A stretch of DNA of 49,136 nt. It comes from Paenibacillus tyrphae (GTDB lineage Bacteria; Bacillota; Bacilli; Paenibacillales; NBRC-103111). Made by a program: the position numbers and the translations under genes. Shown piece by piece: positions 32,823-40,930 of the stretch (the stretch's first letter is position 1; every line of letters begins with the position of its first letter). Location: NCBI RefSeq assembly GCF_027925525.1, contig NZ_BSDJ01000046.1, positions 1-49,136 on the forward strand, written 5' to 3'. Below the pieces are notes generated by a model that was not told where the DNA came from, ran no database searches, and worked only from the letters and a program-made list of their open reading frames with translations.

Positions 32823-32858
32823 GTGGTCGGGCAGAGGATGTTTTCGCCCGGCCGCTTT
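32823..32858 (+). terminator. Terminator of the SWIM-to-VWA operon
   Basis: GTGGTCGGGC pairs with GCCCGGCCGC around a 12-nt loop (one G-U) and is followed by six T. It lies just after the VWA gene. Confidence 0.8.
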
Positions 32859-32973
32859 TTTATTTTTCGCCGGGGGGATTCTTGCAGTTGCAGCAGCGAA
32901 GTTTGGCATTCCGCGGAAAGGCGGAGCCAAAGGGCTAGGTAACAACGTTCGTTTTCGACGGCGGCGGTACAAC

Positions 32974-33161
32974 ATAGAGGAACTCTGATGCGCTAATTCG
33001 AGGATTTGGCACGCCACCGGCCCATAGAGGAAGCAGGATGCTTTATCCTTGTCGAAAAACTTTCGTTGCTGCGAATTTCGGCCCGATAGCAACACTACAG
33101 TTCCGCTAATTTTCGCAGACCGGCTAAATTGAATAGCTTAGAGGAACGAACGTTCCTCTAT
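32974..33161. repeat. 188-bp four-unit inverted repeat element, copy 1
   Basis: Two forward units start with ATAGAGGAA at 32974 and 33024 (50 bp apart), and two inverted units end at 33110 (GTTCCGCTAAT) and 33161 (GTTCCTCTAT), 51 bp apart. The first forward unit reads ATAGAGGAACTCTGATGCG. The ends form a local palindrome TAGAGGAACGAACGTTCCTCTA. A second copy with the same geometry lies at 43035-43220. No ORF is inside. It looks like a non-coding dispersed element. Confidence 0.7.
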
Positions 33162-33239
33162 TTGGGGAATGGCGTTTCGTCTCGCTTGCGTCCCCGCGTG
33201 GGGTCTAACCCTCCGCCTTGCAGCGCTGCATCGCGTGAT

Positions 33240-33530
33240 GGAGACATATTTCGCCTATATACCATCTGAAGTCCCGTCATGCCCGCCTACCCGTTTTTGT
33301 TACCAGCCGCATCCCGCTTGTTTATGCCATGCCTACGGTTCACTTGTATCCAGCCCGTCTGCATCTCACTTACGCCTCACTCATATCCCGCCCGCATCCC
33401 GGCTACTTTCACCCGTCTCCGCCCACCTGAAGTACTCGTCTATCCATCTCCCACATCCTTCCCCAAGTCCCGCCATACCCTCGCCTCTCCCGCCTCGTCC
33501 CCGCCCCCCCCCCCCCGACCACCTGAAAAA
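33240..33530. other. Pyrimidine-rich, strand-biased intergenic stretch with a C13 run
   Basis: No credible gene. The plus strand is strongly enriched in C and T with many CCCGCC, CATCCC and CGCCT words, and ends in 13 consecutive C at 33504-33516. The opposite strand is therefore purine-rich. Such runs are prone to length change and to sequencing error. Confidence 0.6.
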
Positions 33531-33558
33531 ATCAAACCTCATTCCTGAAGTTCATGCA

Positions 33559-33587
33559 TTGTTCGATCGGACCGTATCCGCCATAAT
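33559..33587 (+). promoter_or_regulatory. Possible promoter of the ABC transporter operon
   Basis: TTGTTC (33559-33564) and CATAAT (33582-33587) are separated by 17 bp and lie 29 bp before the start codon. A weak -35 fits a promoter needing activation by the YesN-type regulator encoded downstream. Confidence 0.4.
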
Positions 33588-33615
33588 GAGCTTATTAAAC
33601 TAGAGGGGGAAACGA

Positions 33616-34968
33616 ATGATGGCAAAAGCGATGAAGTGGGCGCAGGTCGCCTTGGCAGGGTCGCTGGCCGTAAGTCTCGCCGCGTGCGGAACGGATGCAA
33701 ATAAACCGGCGGCAGGCAGCGGCGGCGCAGGGTCAAGTGGAGAGGCGGCGAAGGAGAAGGACAAGTCGGGCGCGGTGACGATTACCTTCCAGAACATTTA
33801 TCCGGACCCGACCGCACCGAATCATAAAATCATGAAAAAGATCGTCGCGGATTACACCGCAGCGCATCCGAATATTAAGATCGAGCTGGATTCCCTCAAT
33901 ACCGACCAGCAAAAGCTGAAGCTCAAAACACAAGCCGCAGCCAAAGAAGTGCCAGACATCACGATTGTGAACCCCGCCGCCCAGATGAAACCGTTCGTCG
34001 ATGCGGGCCTGCTCGCGCCGCTGAACGATATGCTTGACCAGAACGGGCTGAAGGACACGTTCCAAAAAGGCATCCTCGACTACTATTCGTTTAACAATAA
34101 TGTGTATGCGCTTCCGGACGGCAACAATATTTCGCTCGTCTTCTACAACAAAGAACTGTTCAGCCAGGCGGGCGTAGAAGTGCCGAAGACGTTCGAAGAG
34201 ATGATCGAAGTCGTCAAGAAGCTGAAAGCCAAAGGCATTACGCCGATCGCCATCGGGGAAAAGGACAGCTGGACCGGGTCGTTCCTGTTCATGAACATGC
34301 TGCTTCGCACGAATAACGGTCCCGGCTTCCTAAAGGACGTGCTGGACAAAAAGAAGACGTTCGGCGATCCGGCGTTTACCGAGGCGGTAAGCAAGTTCCA
34401 GGACCTGGTGCAGGCAGGCGCCTTCCAGGAAGGGGCGACCTCGTTCGACTACAATGCGGGAGAGAACCTGTTCAAGACGGGCAAAAGCGCGATGTATTTT
34501 ATGGGAAGCTGGGTCACCGGCGCGATCGACGATTCGTCGGTCAAGGGCAAAGTCGGCGTCTTCAAGTTCCCGACCGTGGGGGGCAAGGGTAACCCGGATC
34601 AGTACATGATCGCTCCCGGCAGCGCCTTCGCCGTATCGGCAACGAGCAAGCATCTGAAGGAGACGAAGGAATTCCTCAATTACTTCATGGTCAACTTCCC
34701 GAAGGTTTCCTTCGAGATGAAGAACGCCGTAGGGCTCGGGCAAAAGGTGGAAGGCGACTTCAAGGGGGCCGGCTATTCGCAGCTTGCGATGGATGTCCTT
34801 GAGATGTTCAAGAACATACAGGGCGGCGATCTCGCCTTTGATAATACGATGAATCCGGGAACGGCGCAGGCGCATTTGACCAGCATCCAGAATTTGTTCG
34901 TCCAGAAAAAAGATCCGAAGGATGTCGCCAAGGAGCATCAGACCGCCTTCGAAACGAACAACAAATAA
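33616..34968 (+). CDS. Extracellular solute-binding lipoprotein of a sugar-type ABC transporter
   Basis: A 450-residue family-1 binding protein. Signal peptide with lipobox SLAAC (Cys near residue 24), a Gly/Ser/Ala linker, then the binding fold (AVTITFQNIYPDP, FVDAGLLAPLNDML, YALPDGNNISLVFYNKELF, VPKTFEEM, KSAMYFMGSWVTGAI). Such proteins capture mono- or oligosaccharides outside the cell and pass them to MalFG-type permeases. AGAGGGGGA precedes the ATG. Two permease genes follow, then a YesM/YesN pair, an arrangement common for Paenibacillus oligosaccharide uptake. The sugar is not evident. Confidence 0.87.
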   Translation: MMAKAMKWAQVALAGSLAVSLAACGTDANKPAAGSGGAGSSGEAAKEKDKSGAVTITFQNIYPDPTAPNHKIMKKIVADYTAAHPNIKIELDSLNTDQQKLKLKTQAAAKEVPDITIVNPAAQMKPFVDAGLLAPLNDMLDQNGLKDTFQKGILDYYSFNNNVYALPDGNNISLVFYNKELFSQAGVEVPKTFEEMIEVVKKLKAKGITPIAIGEKDSWTGSFLFMNMLLRTNNGPGFLKDVLDKKKTFGDPAFTEAVSKFQDLVQAGAFQEGATSFDYNAGENLFKTGKSAMYFMGSWVTGAIDDSSVKGKVGVFKFPTVGGKGNPDQYMIAPGSAFAVSATSKHLKETKEFLNYFMVNFPKVSFEMKNAVGLGQKVEGDFKGAGYSQLAMDVLEMFKNIQGGDLAFDNTMNPGTAQAHLTSIQNLFVQKKDPKDVAKEHQTAFETNNK

Positions 34969-35012
34969 CGACGATACGACCACCAGATTCGAAAGCAAGG
35001 ATATTGCCGCAG

Positions 35013-35072
35013 CGCGCGCCGGAGAGGCGCGCGTTCCCTTGCCGGACAAGAAAACGAAACCAATAGGTTTCG
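35013..35072 (+). other. Two hairpins between binding-protein and permease genes
   Basis: CGCGCGCC/GGCGCGCG (35013-35033, loop GGAGA) and CGAAACC/GGTTTCG (35055-35072, loop AATA) are perfect stems without a clear T-run. They may stabilise the upstream mRNA so that more binding protein than permease is made, as is known for maltose-type operons. Confidence 0.5.
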
Positions 35073-35134
35073 CTTCAACTATCTCATGCTCCACACTACC
35101 CGTCACATTTTCCCAAAGGAGGTGCCCTTGAGCC

Positions 35135-36025
35135 GTGCATGCCATGAAGGTTTCCCCGCGGACGATCGCCGTCTTCGTTCTTCCCTGCTTGCTGCTCTAT
35201 ATCGGTCTGGTGTTCGTGCCGATCCTTGTGTCGTTCTACAGCGCCATGCTGGATTGGAACGGCATCGGCGAAGCACGGTTTATCGGGCTGGACAATTTCA
35301 AGGAGCTGTTTACGAAGGATGCGGTGTTTTGGCCGTCCGTAGGCCGCACGCTGATGTTCGCTTTATTTTCCATGGCGGAGATTCCGATCGCGCTGTTCGT
35401 CGCTATCCTGATCAGCCGTTATGTGCGCAAGCCTAATTTTCTCGTCTCCAGCTACTTTCTGCCGGTCATTTTATCCGTTGTCGTCGTAGGGCAATTATGG
35501 AAAACGGTTTACAATCCCGCTTCGCTCGGAGGCATGCTGAACCAACTGCTGATGATGGTCGGCTTGGATTCGTGGGCCAAGCCGTGGCTGACCGATCCGA
35601 ATACGGCGATGATCGCGCTGTATTTCGTCGCGCTGTGGCAGTATCTCGGTTACCATGTACTGATCCAGTTCACGGGTATCCAGAACATTCCGTCCGAAAT
35701 CTACGAAGCGGCGCGGATCGACGGGGCGGAGGGCTTTACGGCGGACCGCTACATTACGTTCCCAATGGTCATCCCGATTTTTAAAATTTCGCTGGTGCTC
35801 GCGATCATCGGCTCGCTGCAAGCGTTCGATATGATCATGGTCATGACCGGGGGCGGTCCGGCCCATGCGACGGACGTGACGTCCACCCACATGTACAACA
35901 TGTCGTTCCTGTCGATGCGGTACGGCTACGGCAGCGCAATGGCGGTATTTCTGGTTATCGAATGTCTGGCTGCTACGCTGCTGCTGAATGTCGTATTCCG
36001 GCGGATCGAGAGCAAGCTATCTTAA
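35135..36025 (+). CDS. ABC transporter permease, MalF/UgpA type
   Basis: A 296-residue membrane protein with about six transmembrane helices. The cytoplasmic loop EAARIDGAEGFTADRYITFPMV is the EAA motif that docks to the ATPase; FDMIMVMTGGGPAHATDV follows. It forms half of the sugar channel with the next gene. The start is GTG at 35135, 12 bp after AAAGGAGG; ATG at 35144 is possible but farther from the site. Confidence 0.87.
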   Translation: MHAMKVSPRTIAVFVLPCLLLYIGLVFVPILVSFYSAMLDWNGIGEARFIGLDNFKELFTKDAVFWPSVGRTLMFALFSMAEIPIALFVAILISRYVRKPNFLVSSYFLPVILSVVVVGQLWKTVYNPASLGGMLNQLLMMVGLDSWAKPWLTDPNTAMIALYFVALWQYLGYHVLIQFTGIQNIPSEIYEAARIDGAEGFTADRYITFPMVIPIFKISLVLAIIGSLQAFDMIMVMTGGGPAHATDVTSTHMYNMSFLSMRYGYGSAMAVFLVIECLAATLLLNVVFRRIESKLS

Positions 36026-36044
36026 GGGCAGGAGGGACGTTCCG

Positions 36045-36932
36045 ATGTCGATAAATTCATCCCCGAATGCAGCCGTACAGCGAACTTCCGTACGCCTGCG
36101 GAGCAAGACGATCAAGTGGAAAAAGGCGGCGGTGCTGCCGTTCCTGTCCGTCCTGTTCGTCACGCAATTGTATCCGCTCGTCTGGCTGGTGCTGTATTCG
36201 TTCAAAACGAACGAAGAAATATTGGACGGCAGCTTCTTTTCCTTGCCCCGCGAGCTGCGGTGGCAGAACTACAAGGATGCCTACGAGGGAGGGCATTACC
36301 TGCAATATTTGTTCAACAGCCTGCTCGTTACTTCGGTAACGGTGGCATCGGTTATTGTCCTAAGCGCGATGGTCGCTTATGCGATCACGCGATTTCGCTG
36401 GCGCTACGGCACGCTGGTCATGACGGTGTTTCTGATCGGCATCATGATTCCGCTTCAGGCCACGCTGTTGCCGCTCATGATCATTTTCAAAAACATCGGC
36501 ATTCTCAATACGCATTTGGCTTTGATCTTGCCCTACATTACGTTCTCGACTCCGATTGCGGTGTTCGTCTTGAGCGGGTTCATGAAATCGATCCCATACG
36601 AAATCGAAGAGTCCGCCATCATGGACGGGGCCAGCGTGTACCGGACGTTCCGCAGCATCATTATGCCGGTCTCCGTTCCGCCGATCATGACGGTGTGCAT
36701 CCTGACCTTTATCTCGATCTGGAACGAGTACATTTTGGCGGCGACGTTCATTTCGTCGGAGAAGCTCAAGACGCTGCCTTTCGGCGTCAACAGCTTCATC
36801 GGGCAATATTCGGTCAATTACGGCGCAATCGGGGCGCTTCTCGTGCTTGGGGCGCTGCCGGTGATCATCATTTATTTTGCGCTGTCGGAACGGATTACGA
36901 AAGGCATGGTGTCCGGAGCGGTGAAGGGGTAG
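36045..36932 (+). CDS. ABC transporter permease, MalG/UgpE type
   Basis: A 295-residue second permease with about six membrane helices. The EAA loop is EESAIMDGASVYRTFRSIIMPVSVPP. ATG at 36045 follows GGAGGG by 9 bp and is preferred over an in-frame ATG at 35988 that lies within the previous gene. No ATPase gene follows, so a shared MsmX/UgpC-type ATPase encoded elsewhere probably energises the transporter. Confidence 0.87.
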   Translation: MSINSSPNAAVQRTSVRLRSKTIKWKKAAVLPFLSVLFVTQLYPLVWLVLYSFKTNEEILDGSFFSLPRELRWQNYKDAYEGGHYLQYLFNSLLVTSVTVASVIVLSAMVAYAITRFRWRYGTLVMTVFLIGIMIPLQATLLPLMIIFKNIGILNTHLALILPYITFSTPIAVFVLSGFMKSIPYEIEESAIMDGASVYRTFRSIIMPVSVPPIMTVCILTFISIWNEYILAATFISSEKLKTLPFGVNSFIGQYSVNYGAIGALLVLGALPVIIIYFALSERITKGMVSGAVKG

Positions 36933-37027
36933 GGTACGGAAGCAGGCGGAGGATAAACCCCATATTCGCCCTCCGAGCCCGCGTGATATGATAGGAACAG
37001 TGAGGATACGGAAAGGGGAGTTTCCGG

Positions 37028-38839
37028 TTGAAGCGAGGTCTTCATTCCATTCATACCCGTCTGTTTCTGCTGTTCCTGTTTTGCATGCTCGGGCTGCTGC
37101 TCATCGTCAGCGCGCTGTATTACAAGCGGACAACAGATCAACTGCACCAGAAGATCGGGGAGATCGCGCAAAAAAATTTTTCGCAAACGATGGACTTGTT
37201 CGACCTGCTGCTCAAAGGGTACGACAGCCTGACCAAGTCGCTGAACGGCAACCCGGATTTGCAGCGGCTGCTGCAGGCGCCGCCGACGCAGGATTCCGCG
37301 CTGCGCATGATCAACGAACGGACGATCACGAATCTGATCGGGGCGATCTATTACTCGCGGGAGGATACGATCGGCATTCATGTCGTGGCGAATTCGGGCG
37401 TGATCTACAGCTACGGCAACTCGATGAGCGTCATCGACCCCGGCTTCGCGAATTCCTCGTGGTACCGGAGCATACGCGAATCGTCCGGCGAAATGGTGTG
37501 GTTCGGCGTCAAGGAGCACTCGATCATCGATCAAGCGGAGAAAAGGTCCGTGTTCGCCTTCGGGCGGCCGCTCTACGATCTGCATGAGCACCGGCCGATC
37601 GGCATCGTGCTTATCGAGACGGACCCGAAACCGATTTTGTCGGGGCTTGCCAATCTGAGCTTGAGCCCGCGGAGCGAGGTCTATATCCTGTCGAAGGCGA
37701 AGCAGGTGATGGCCGTGTTCGCACAGACGCCGAAGGAGCTTTCCGTCGCGGACTATTGGAGCGATACGCTTGGCGAAGGCGAGGTCCGGGTCGATCCGCA
37801 GGCGGGGCGTCTGATCGTCGCCTCCAAGCCGTCCACGGCGGATTGGCAGGTCGTCAGCTCGACGCCGGATACCGATCTGAACGTGGAGCAGGATCAGATG
37901 AAGCGCTTTTTGCTGCTGGTCATCTCCGTGCTCGTCGTCGTCTCGACGGCGCTGGCGACGTTCGTGTCGCGGACGATCTCGTCTCCGCTCAAGCGGCTCA
38001 TTCAGCAGATGAGGCAGGTGGAGCGGGGCAATTTCCGCGGTCTGCTGCACGTCAAATCGTATGAAGAAATCAACATTCTGGTAGCGTCCTTCAACCAGAT
38101 GGTCAACCGGATGGACGAATTGATCGAAAGAGTCAAAGCGGTGTCCATCAGCGAAAAAAATGCCCAGCTGCTGGCGCTGCAATCGCAGGTGAACCCGCAT
38201 TTTCTATATAACACGCTCGATATGATCTATTGGATGCTCGACGAAAAAGGGAACGAACGACTCGGCAAAGTTGTGTTATCGCTTTCACATATGTTTCGCT
38301 ACAGCAGCCATTGGGAAGGGTCCTCCGAGGTTCGGCTGCGCGACGAGCTGGAGCAGATCCGGGATTATCTGACGATCATCGAAGCGCGGCTCGAAGGCAG
38401 GGTCTCCGTCGAAATGGACGTCGCTCCGGCGTGGGAGCACATCCGGCTGCCGAAGATGACGTTACAGCCGGTGATCGAGAACGCGGTCAAGCACGGACTT
38501 GAGCGGCTGGACCGTCCCGGCGTGCTGCGTGTCTACGCGAAGGCGGATGACCGTCAGCTCCGGCTGTATGTGGAAGATAACGGAAGCGGCATGGAGCCGC
38601 ATGTGCTCGATCGGCTGCGGCGTTCGCTCGGAACGAACGTCGTGCCGATGGGAGAAGAAGCTGCGGCGGAGAAGGCCGTGGAAGCGCGGCGCGGCGGGAT
38701 CGGTCTGCAGAACGTGCACCGCCGGCTGGGGCTGATGTTCGGAGAAGCCTACGGGCTGCACATCGATAGCTCGCCGGGGATCGGAACGACGGTGACGATC
38801 TCGATGCCGCTGCCCGGGGAAGGGGGGACGGAAGCATGA
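37028..38839 (+). CDS. YesM-type sensor histidine kinase
   Basis: A 603-residue membrane sensor: a TM helix at the N-terminus (LFLLFLFCMLGLLLIVSALYY), an extracellular region to about 290, a second TM helix, HAMP (SRTISSPLKRLIQQMRQVERGNF), the His_kinase domain with the phosphoacceptor His in QSQVNPHFLYNTLD, and an HATPase with VIENAVKHGLE and VEDNGSGM. The start is TTG with AAAGGGGA upstream. It overlaps the response-regulator gene by ATGA. The pair most likely senses a sugar, possibly with the upstream binding protein, and controls the transporter. Confidence 0.88.
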   Translation: MKRGLHSIHTRLFLLFLFCMLGLLLIVSALYYKRTTDQLHQKIGEIAQKNFSQTMDLFDLLLKGYDSLTKSLNGNPDLQRLLQAPPTQDSALRMINERTITNLIGAIYYSREDTIGIHVVANSGVIYSYGNSMSVIDPGFANSSWYRSIRESSGEMVWFGVKEHSIIDQAEKRSVFAFGRPLYDLHEHRPIGIVLIETDPKPILSGLANLSLSPRSEVYILSKAKQVMAVFAQTPKELSVADYWSDTLGEGEVRVDPQAGRLIVASKPSTADWQVVSSTPDTDLNVEQDQMKRFLLLVISVLVVVSTALATFVSRTISSPLKRLIQQMRQVERGNFRGLLHVKSYEEINILVASFNQMVNRMDELIERVKAVSISEKNAQLLALQSQVNPHFLYNTLDMIYWMLDEKGNERLGKVVLSLSHMFRYSSHWEGSSEVRLRDELEQIRDYLTIIEARLEGRVSVEMDVAPAWEHIRLPKMTLQPVIENAVKHGLERLDRPGVLRVYAKADDRQLRLYVEDNGSGMEPHVLDRLRRSLGTNVVPMGEEAAAEKAVEARRGGIGLQNVHRRLGLMFGEAYGLHIDSSPGIGTTVTISMPLPGEGGTEA

Positions 38840-40020
38840 AGCTGCTCATTGTGGATGACGAAAAGGTGATTCGGGAAGGGGTCAAACGCACGATACGGGG
38901 CGCGTTTCCGGACGCGGAAGTTCATTTGGCCGCCTCGCCGGAGGAAGCGGTGGAGACGCTGGCTTCCTGCCGGATCGACGTCGTGCTCACGGATATTTTG
39001 ATGCCGGGGATGACCGGACTGGAGTTGATGCGGCTTACCCGGCGCAGGCATCCGCAGGTGAAATGGGTCGTCATCTCCGCGCACTCCGAATTTGCTTATG
39101 CGCAGGAAGCGGTCCGGCTCGGAGCCCGCGATTACCTGCTGAAGCCGATCGGCAAAGAGCGGCTGATCGAGCTGATTCATACGCTGCAAGAGGAGCTGCA
39201 CCTAGAGCATGCCGTCTCGGCGGAAAGCCAGCTTTTGAAGCAAAGTCTGAAATATTTGCGCGAGGCGGTATTCCAGCGTTGGGCGGCGGGACTCGACATC
39301 GGCCGCTTCGACATGTCGGCTCTTCAGCGAAGCTACCCCGAATTTCATTTGGTCTTGGTCGCGCTGGGCAGTCCGGGGAAAGCGCATCTGGAGCATTTTA
39401 TCGTCGACAACGTGCTATCCGAGCTGATCGAGATGCGGGGCGACGGATTCGCCGCCAGTCTGGACAGCCATCATTTGCTCGGGCTTGTGGCGCTGCGTCC
39501 GGGAACGGCGGTCGAAGCGTTCCATGAGGAGCTTCATACCCACTTGAAGCGCTATGTGAAGGTGCAATTCCAGATCGTTCACAGCGGGCTGGTGACGGAT
39601 ATCCGGTCGGTGCCGGAGCAGGTAAGACAGCTGCGCTCCCGGACGGCGGCGCCGGCGGTTTCGGCCGGGCGCGAGCCCTGCGGAGATAGCCCCGTCGAGG
39701 TGGCGCTGCAGTATATCCGCATGCATTTCCACAGCGACCTGTCCTTGGAGAAGGTGGCGTCCGTCGTGTATTTGAATCCGGTCTATTTCAGTCAGCTCTT
39801 CAAGCAAAAGACCGGCCAGGGGTACAAGGAATACGTGATCCACCTGCGGATGGAACGGGCCAAAGAATTGCTGCAGGACCCACAGCTTAGGCTCGCCGAC
39901 GTGGCCGAGCGGATCGGCTATCAGGACATGCGGCATTTTACGCAGGTGTTCCGCAAAAAATTCATGCAGACGCCGACCGAGTTCCGGCAGCGCTTGGTGG
40001 CGGGAGAGGGGCGCGGCTGA
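38836..40020 (+). CDS. YesN-type response regulator, AraC family
   Basis: A 394-residue regulator. The receiver domain (1-120) has the acidic pocket DDE at 7-9, the phosphoacceptor Asp53 in VLTDILMPGM, and the conserved Lys in YLLKPIG. The middle part is a linker seen in YesN proteins. The last 100 residues form two AraC helix-turn-helices (SLEKVASVVYLNPVYFSQLFKQKTGQGYKEYV and LADVAERIGYQDMRHFTQVFRKKF). It should activate the adjacent ABC transporter operon. Confidence 0.9.
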   Translation: MKLLIVDDEKVIREGVKRTIRGAFPDAEVHLAASPEEAVETLASCRIDVVLTDILMPGMTGLELMRLTRRRHPQVKWVVISAHSEFAYAQEAVRLGARDYLLKPIGKERLIELIHTLQEELHLEHAVSAESQLLKQSLKYLREAVFQRWAAGLDIGRFDMSALQRSYPEFHLVLVALGSPGKAHLEHFIVDNVLSELIEMRGDGFAASLDSHHLLGLVALRPGTAVEAFHEELHTHLKRYVKVQFQIVHSGLVTDIRSVPEQVRQLRSRTAAPAVSAGREPCGDSPVEVALQYIRMHFHSDLSLEKVASVVYLNPVYFSQLFKQKTGQGYKEYVIHLRMERAKELLQDPQLRLADVAERIGYQDMRHFTQVFRKKFMQTPTEFRQRLVAGEGRG

Positions 40021-40026
40021 CAGCAT

Positions 40027-40365
40027 TTAAGCCCAATGTTTGACGATCATGTCTTGGGCATATAAAGTGAGAAGCCAGCCTCCCGCCCCTAAAGCTAACG
40101 AGACAAACAGATGAAGAGAATGCTGCAAAGAGATGCCCACAATGACCAGCAGAACCACGGTTGCAGGAAGTCCGGATACGACGCCAAAAACAAATTTGCT
40201 TAACGTCTCCGTCGGTTCGCCCTGCATATAGAGCCACACGATGCTCAAAAGGCTAACGATGGGCAATGCCGCTATGATTCCGCCTTAGGCGGGAAATCTG
40301 CGCGCCACTTCCGTAATGATCCCGATAATGACCGCCGATACGAGCACTTTAACGATAGCGTACAT
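40027..40365 (-). pseudogene. DUF3147-family membrane protein gene with in-frame stop
   Basis: Reading from ATG at 40365 gives MYAIVKVLVSAVIIGIITEV then ARRFPA, a TAA at codon 27 (40285-40287), and in the same frame GGIIAALPIVSLLSIVWLYM and the rest to 40027, 112 codons in all. This matches a small DUF3147 inner-membrane protein whose Tyr codon after FPA is changed to a stop. The frame is otherwise intact, so it is a very recent nonsense change or a sequence error. The remaining part could restart at ATG 40266 without a good site. It overlaps the MarR gene by 17 bp. Confidence 0.75.
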
Positions 40366-40771
40366 GCTCCGCTTTCTCCTTCAATAAAGTAAATGCATCG
40401 ATAACGGATTGCCGCTCTGCCTCCGTCATTTCCGCAAACAGAAGTTCGAGCTTTTCTTCATCGAGGCTGGAGTGACGGTGCAGCACTTCATTTCCCGTCT
40501 CGGTTAATTTAAGAACGACTTTGCGCTCGTCGGCTTTACTGCGCGCTTTACATACGTATTGTTTTTCCAACAGGCGTTTGATATGTTCGGATGCCGTGTT
40601 ATGTGATAGTTCCATCGCTTCGGCAATGTCTTTGATGCCGGCCTCGATTTCTTTTTGAATGACCTGCATAATGCGAATGCTTTGGTGGGTGATCTTTTCT
40701 TTATGGTTATAGCGCAAATGGTAATAGATATCCGTCCATAATTGATTTAATTGGGCGATTTCATTGATCAT
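40349..40771 (-). CDS. MarR-family transcriptional regulator
   Basis: A 140-residue winged-helix regulator. The recognition region is IKDIAEAMELSHNTASEHIKRLLEKQYV, and the wing is RSKADERKVVLKLTETG, including the DxR typical of MarR. A strong inverted repeat sits just upstream of its start, so autorepression is likely. It is co-transcribed with, and overlaps, the broken DUF3147 gene, which may be its former regulatory target. The ligand is not known. Confidence 0.85.
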   Translation of the reverse strand: MINEIAQLNQLWTDIYYHLRYNHKEKITHQSIRIMQVIQKEIEAGIKDIAEAMELSHNTASEHIKRLLEKQYVCKARSKADERKVVLKLTETGNEVLHRHSSLDEEKLELLFAEMTEAERQSVIDAFTLLKEKAEHVRYR

Positions 40772-40788
40772 TGCAGAATGAACGCTCC

Positions 40789-40829
40789 TTATATCGCATT
40801 TATAGATTATATCTTATATTACGATATAA
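40789..40829. promoter_or_regulatory. Inverted-repeat operator upstream of the MarR gene
   Basis: TTATATCG (40789-40796) is exactly inverted as CGATATAA (40822-40829), with centres 33 bp apart (about three helical turns), in an AT-rich promoter region. This is a probable MarR-type operator. Confidence 0.55.
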
Positions 40830-40930
40830 ATGGTAAGGAAGCAATGAAAGCACTTGGCCGCTATGGACAAAACAACCCCGGCGCATGATACAATGGCAGC
40901 ATATGGATGACGGAGTACGGGAGTGAGAGG

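Noticed and set aside
32974..33161. CRISPR array from the 50-bp spaced units
   Set aside because: Units are in both orientations, the repeat core is short and imperfect, there are only four units, and there are no cas genes.
36872..38200. 442-codon minus-strand ORF opposite the histidine kinase
   Set aside because: Antisense to a gene with complete HAMP, His-kinase and HATPase motifs; its own composition is His/Arg/Asp-rich without any domain.
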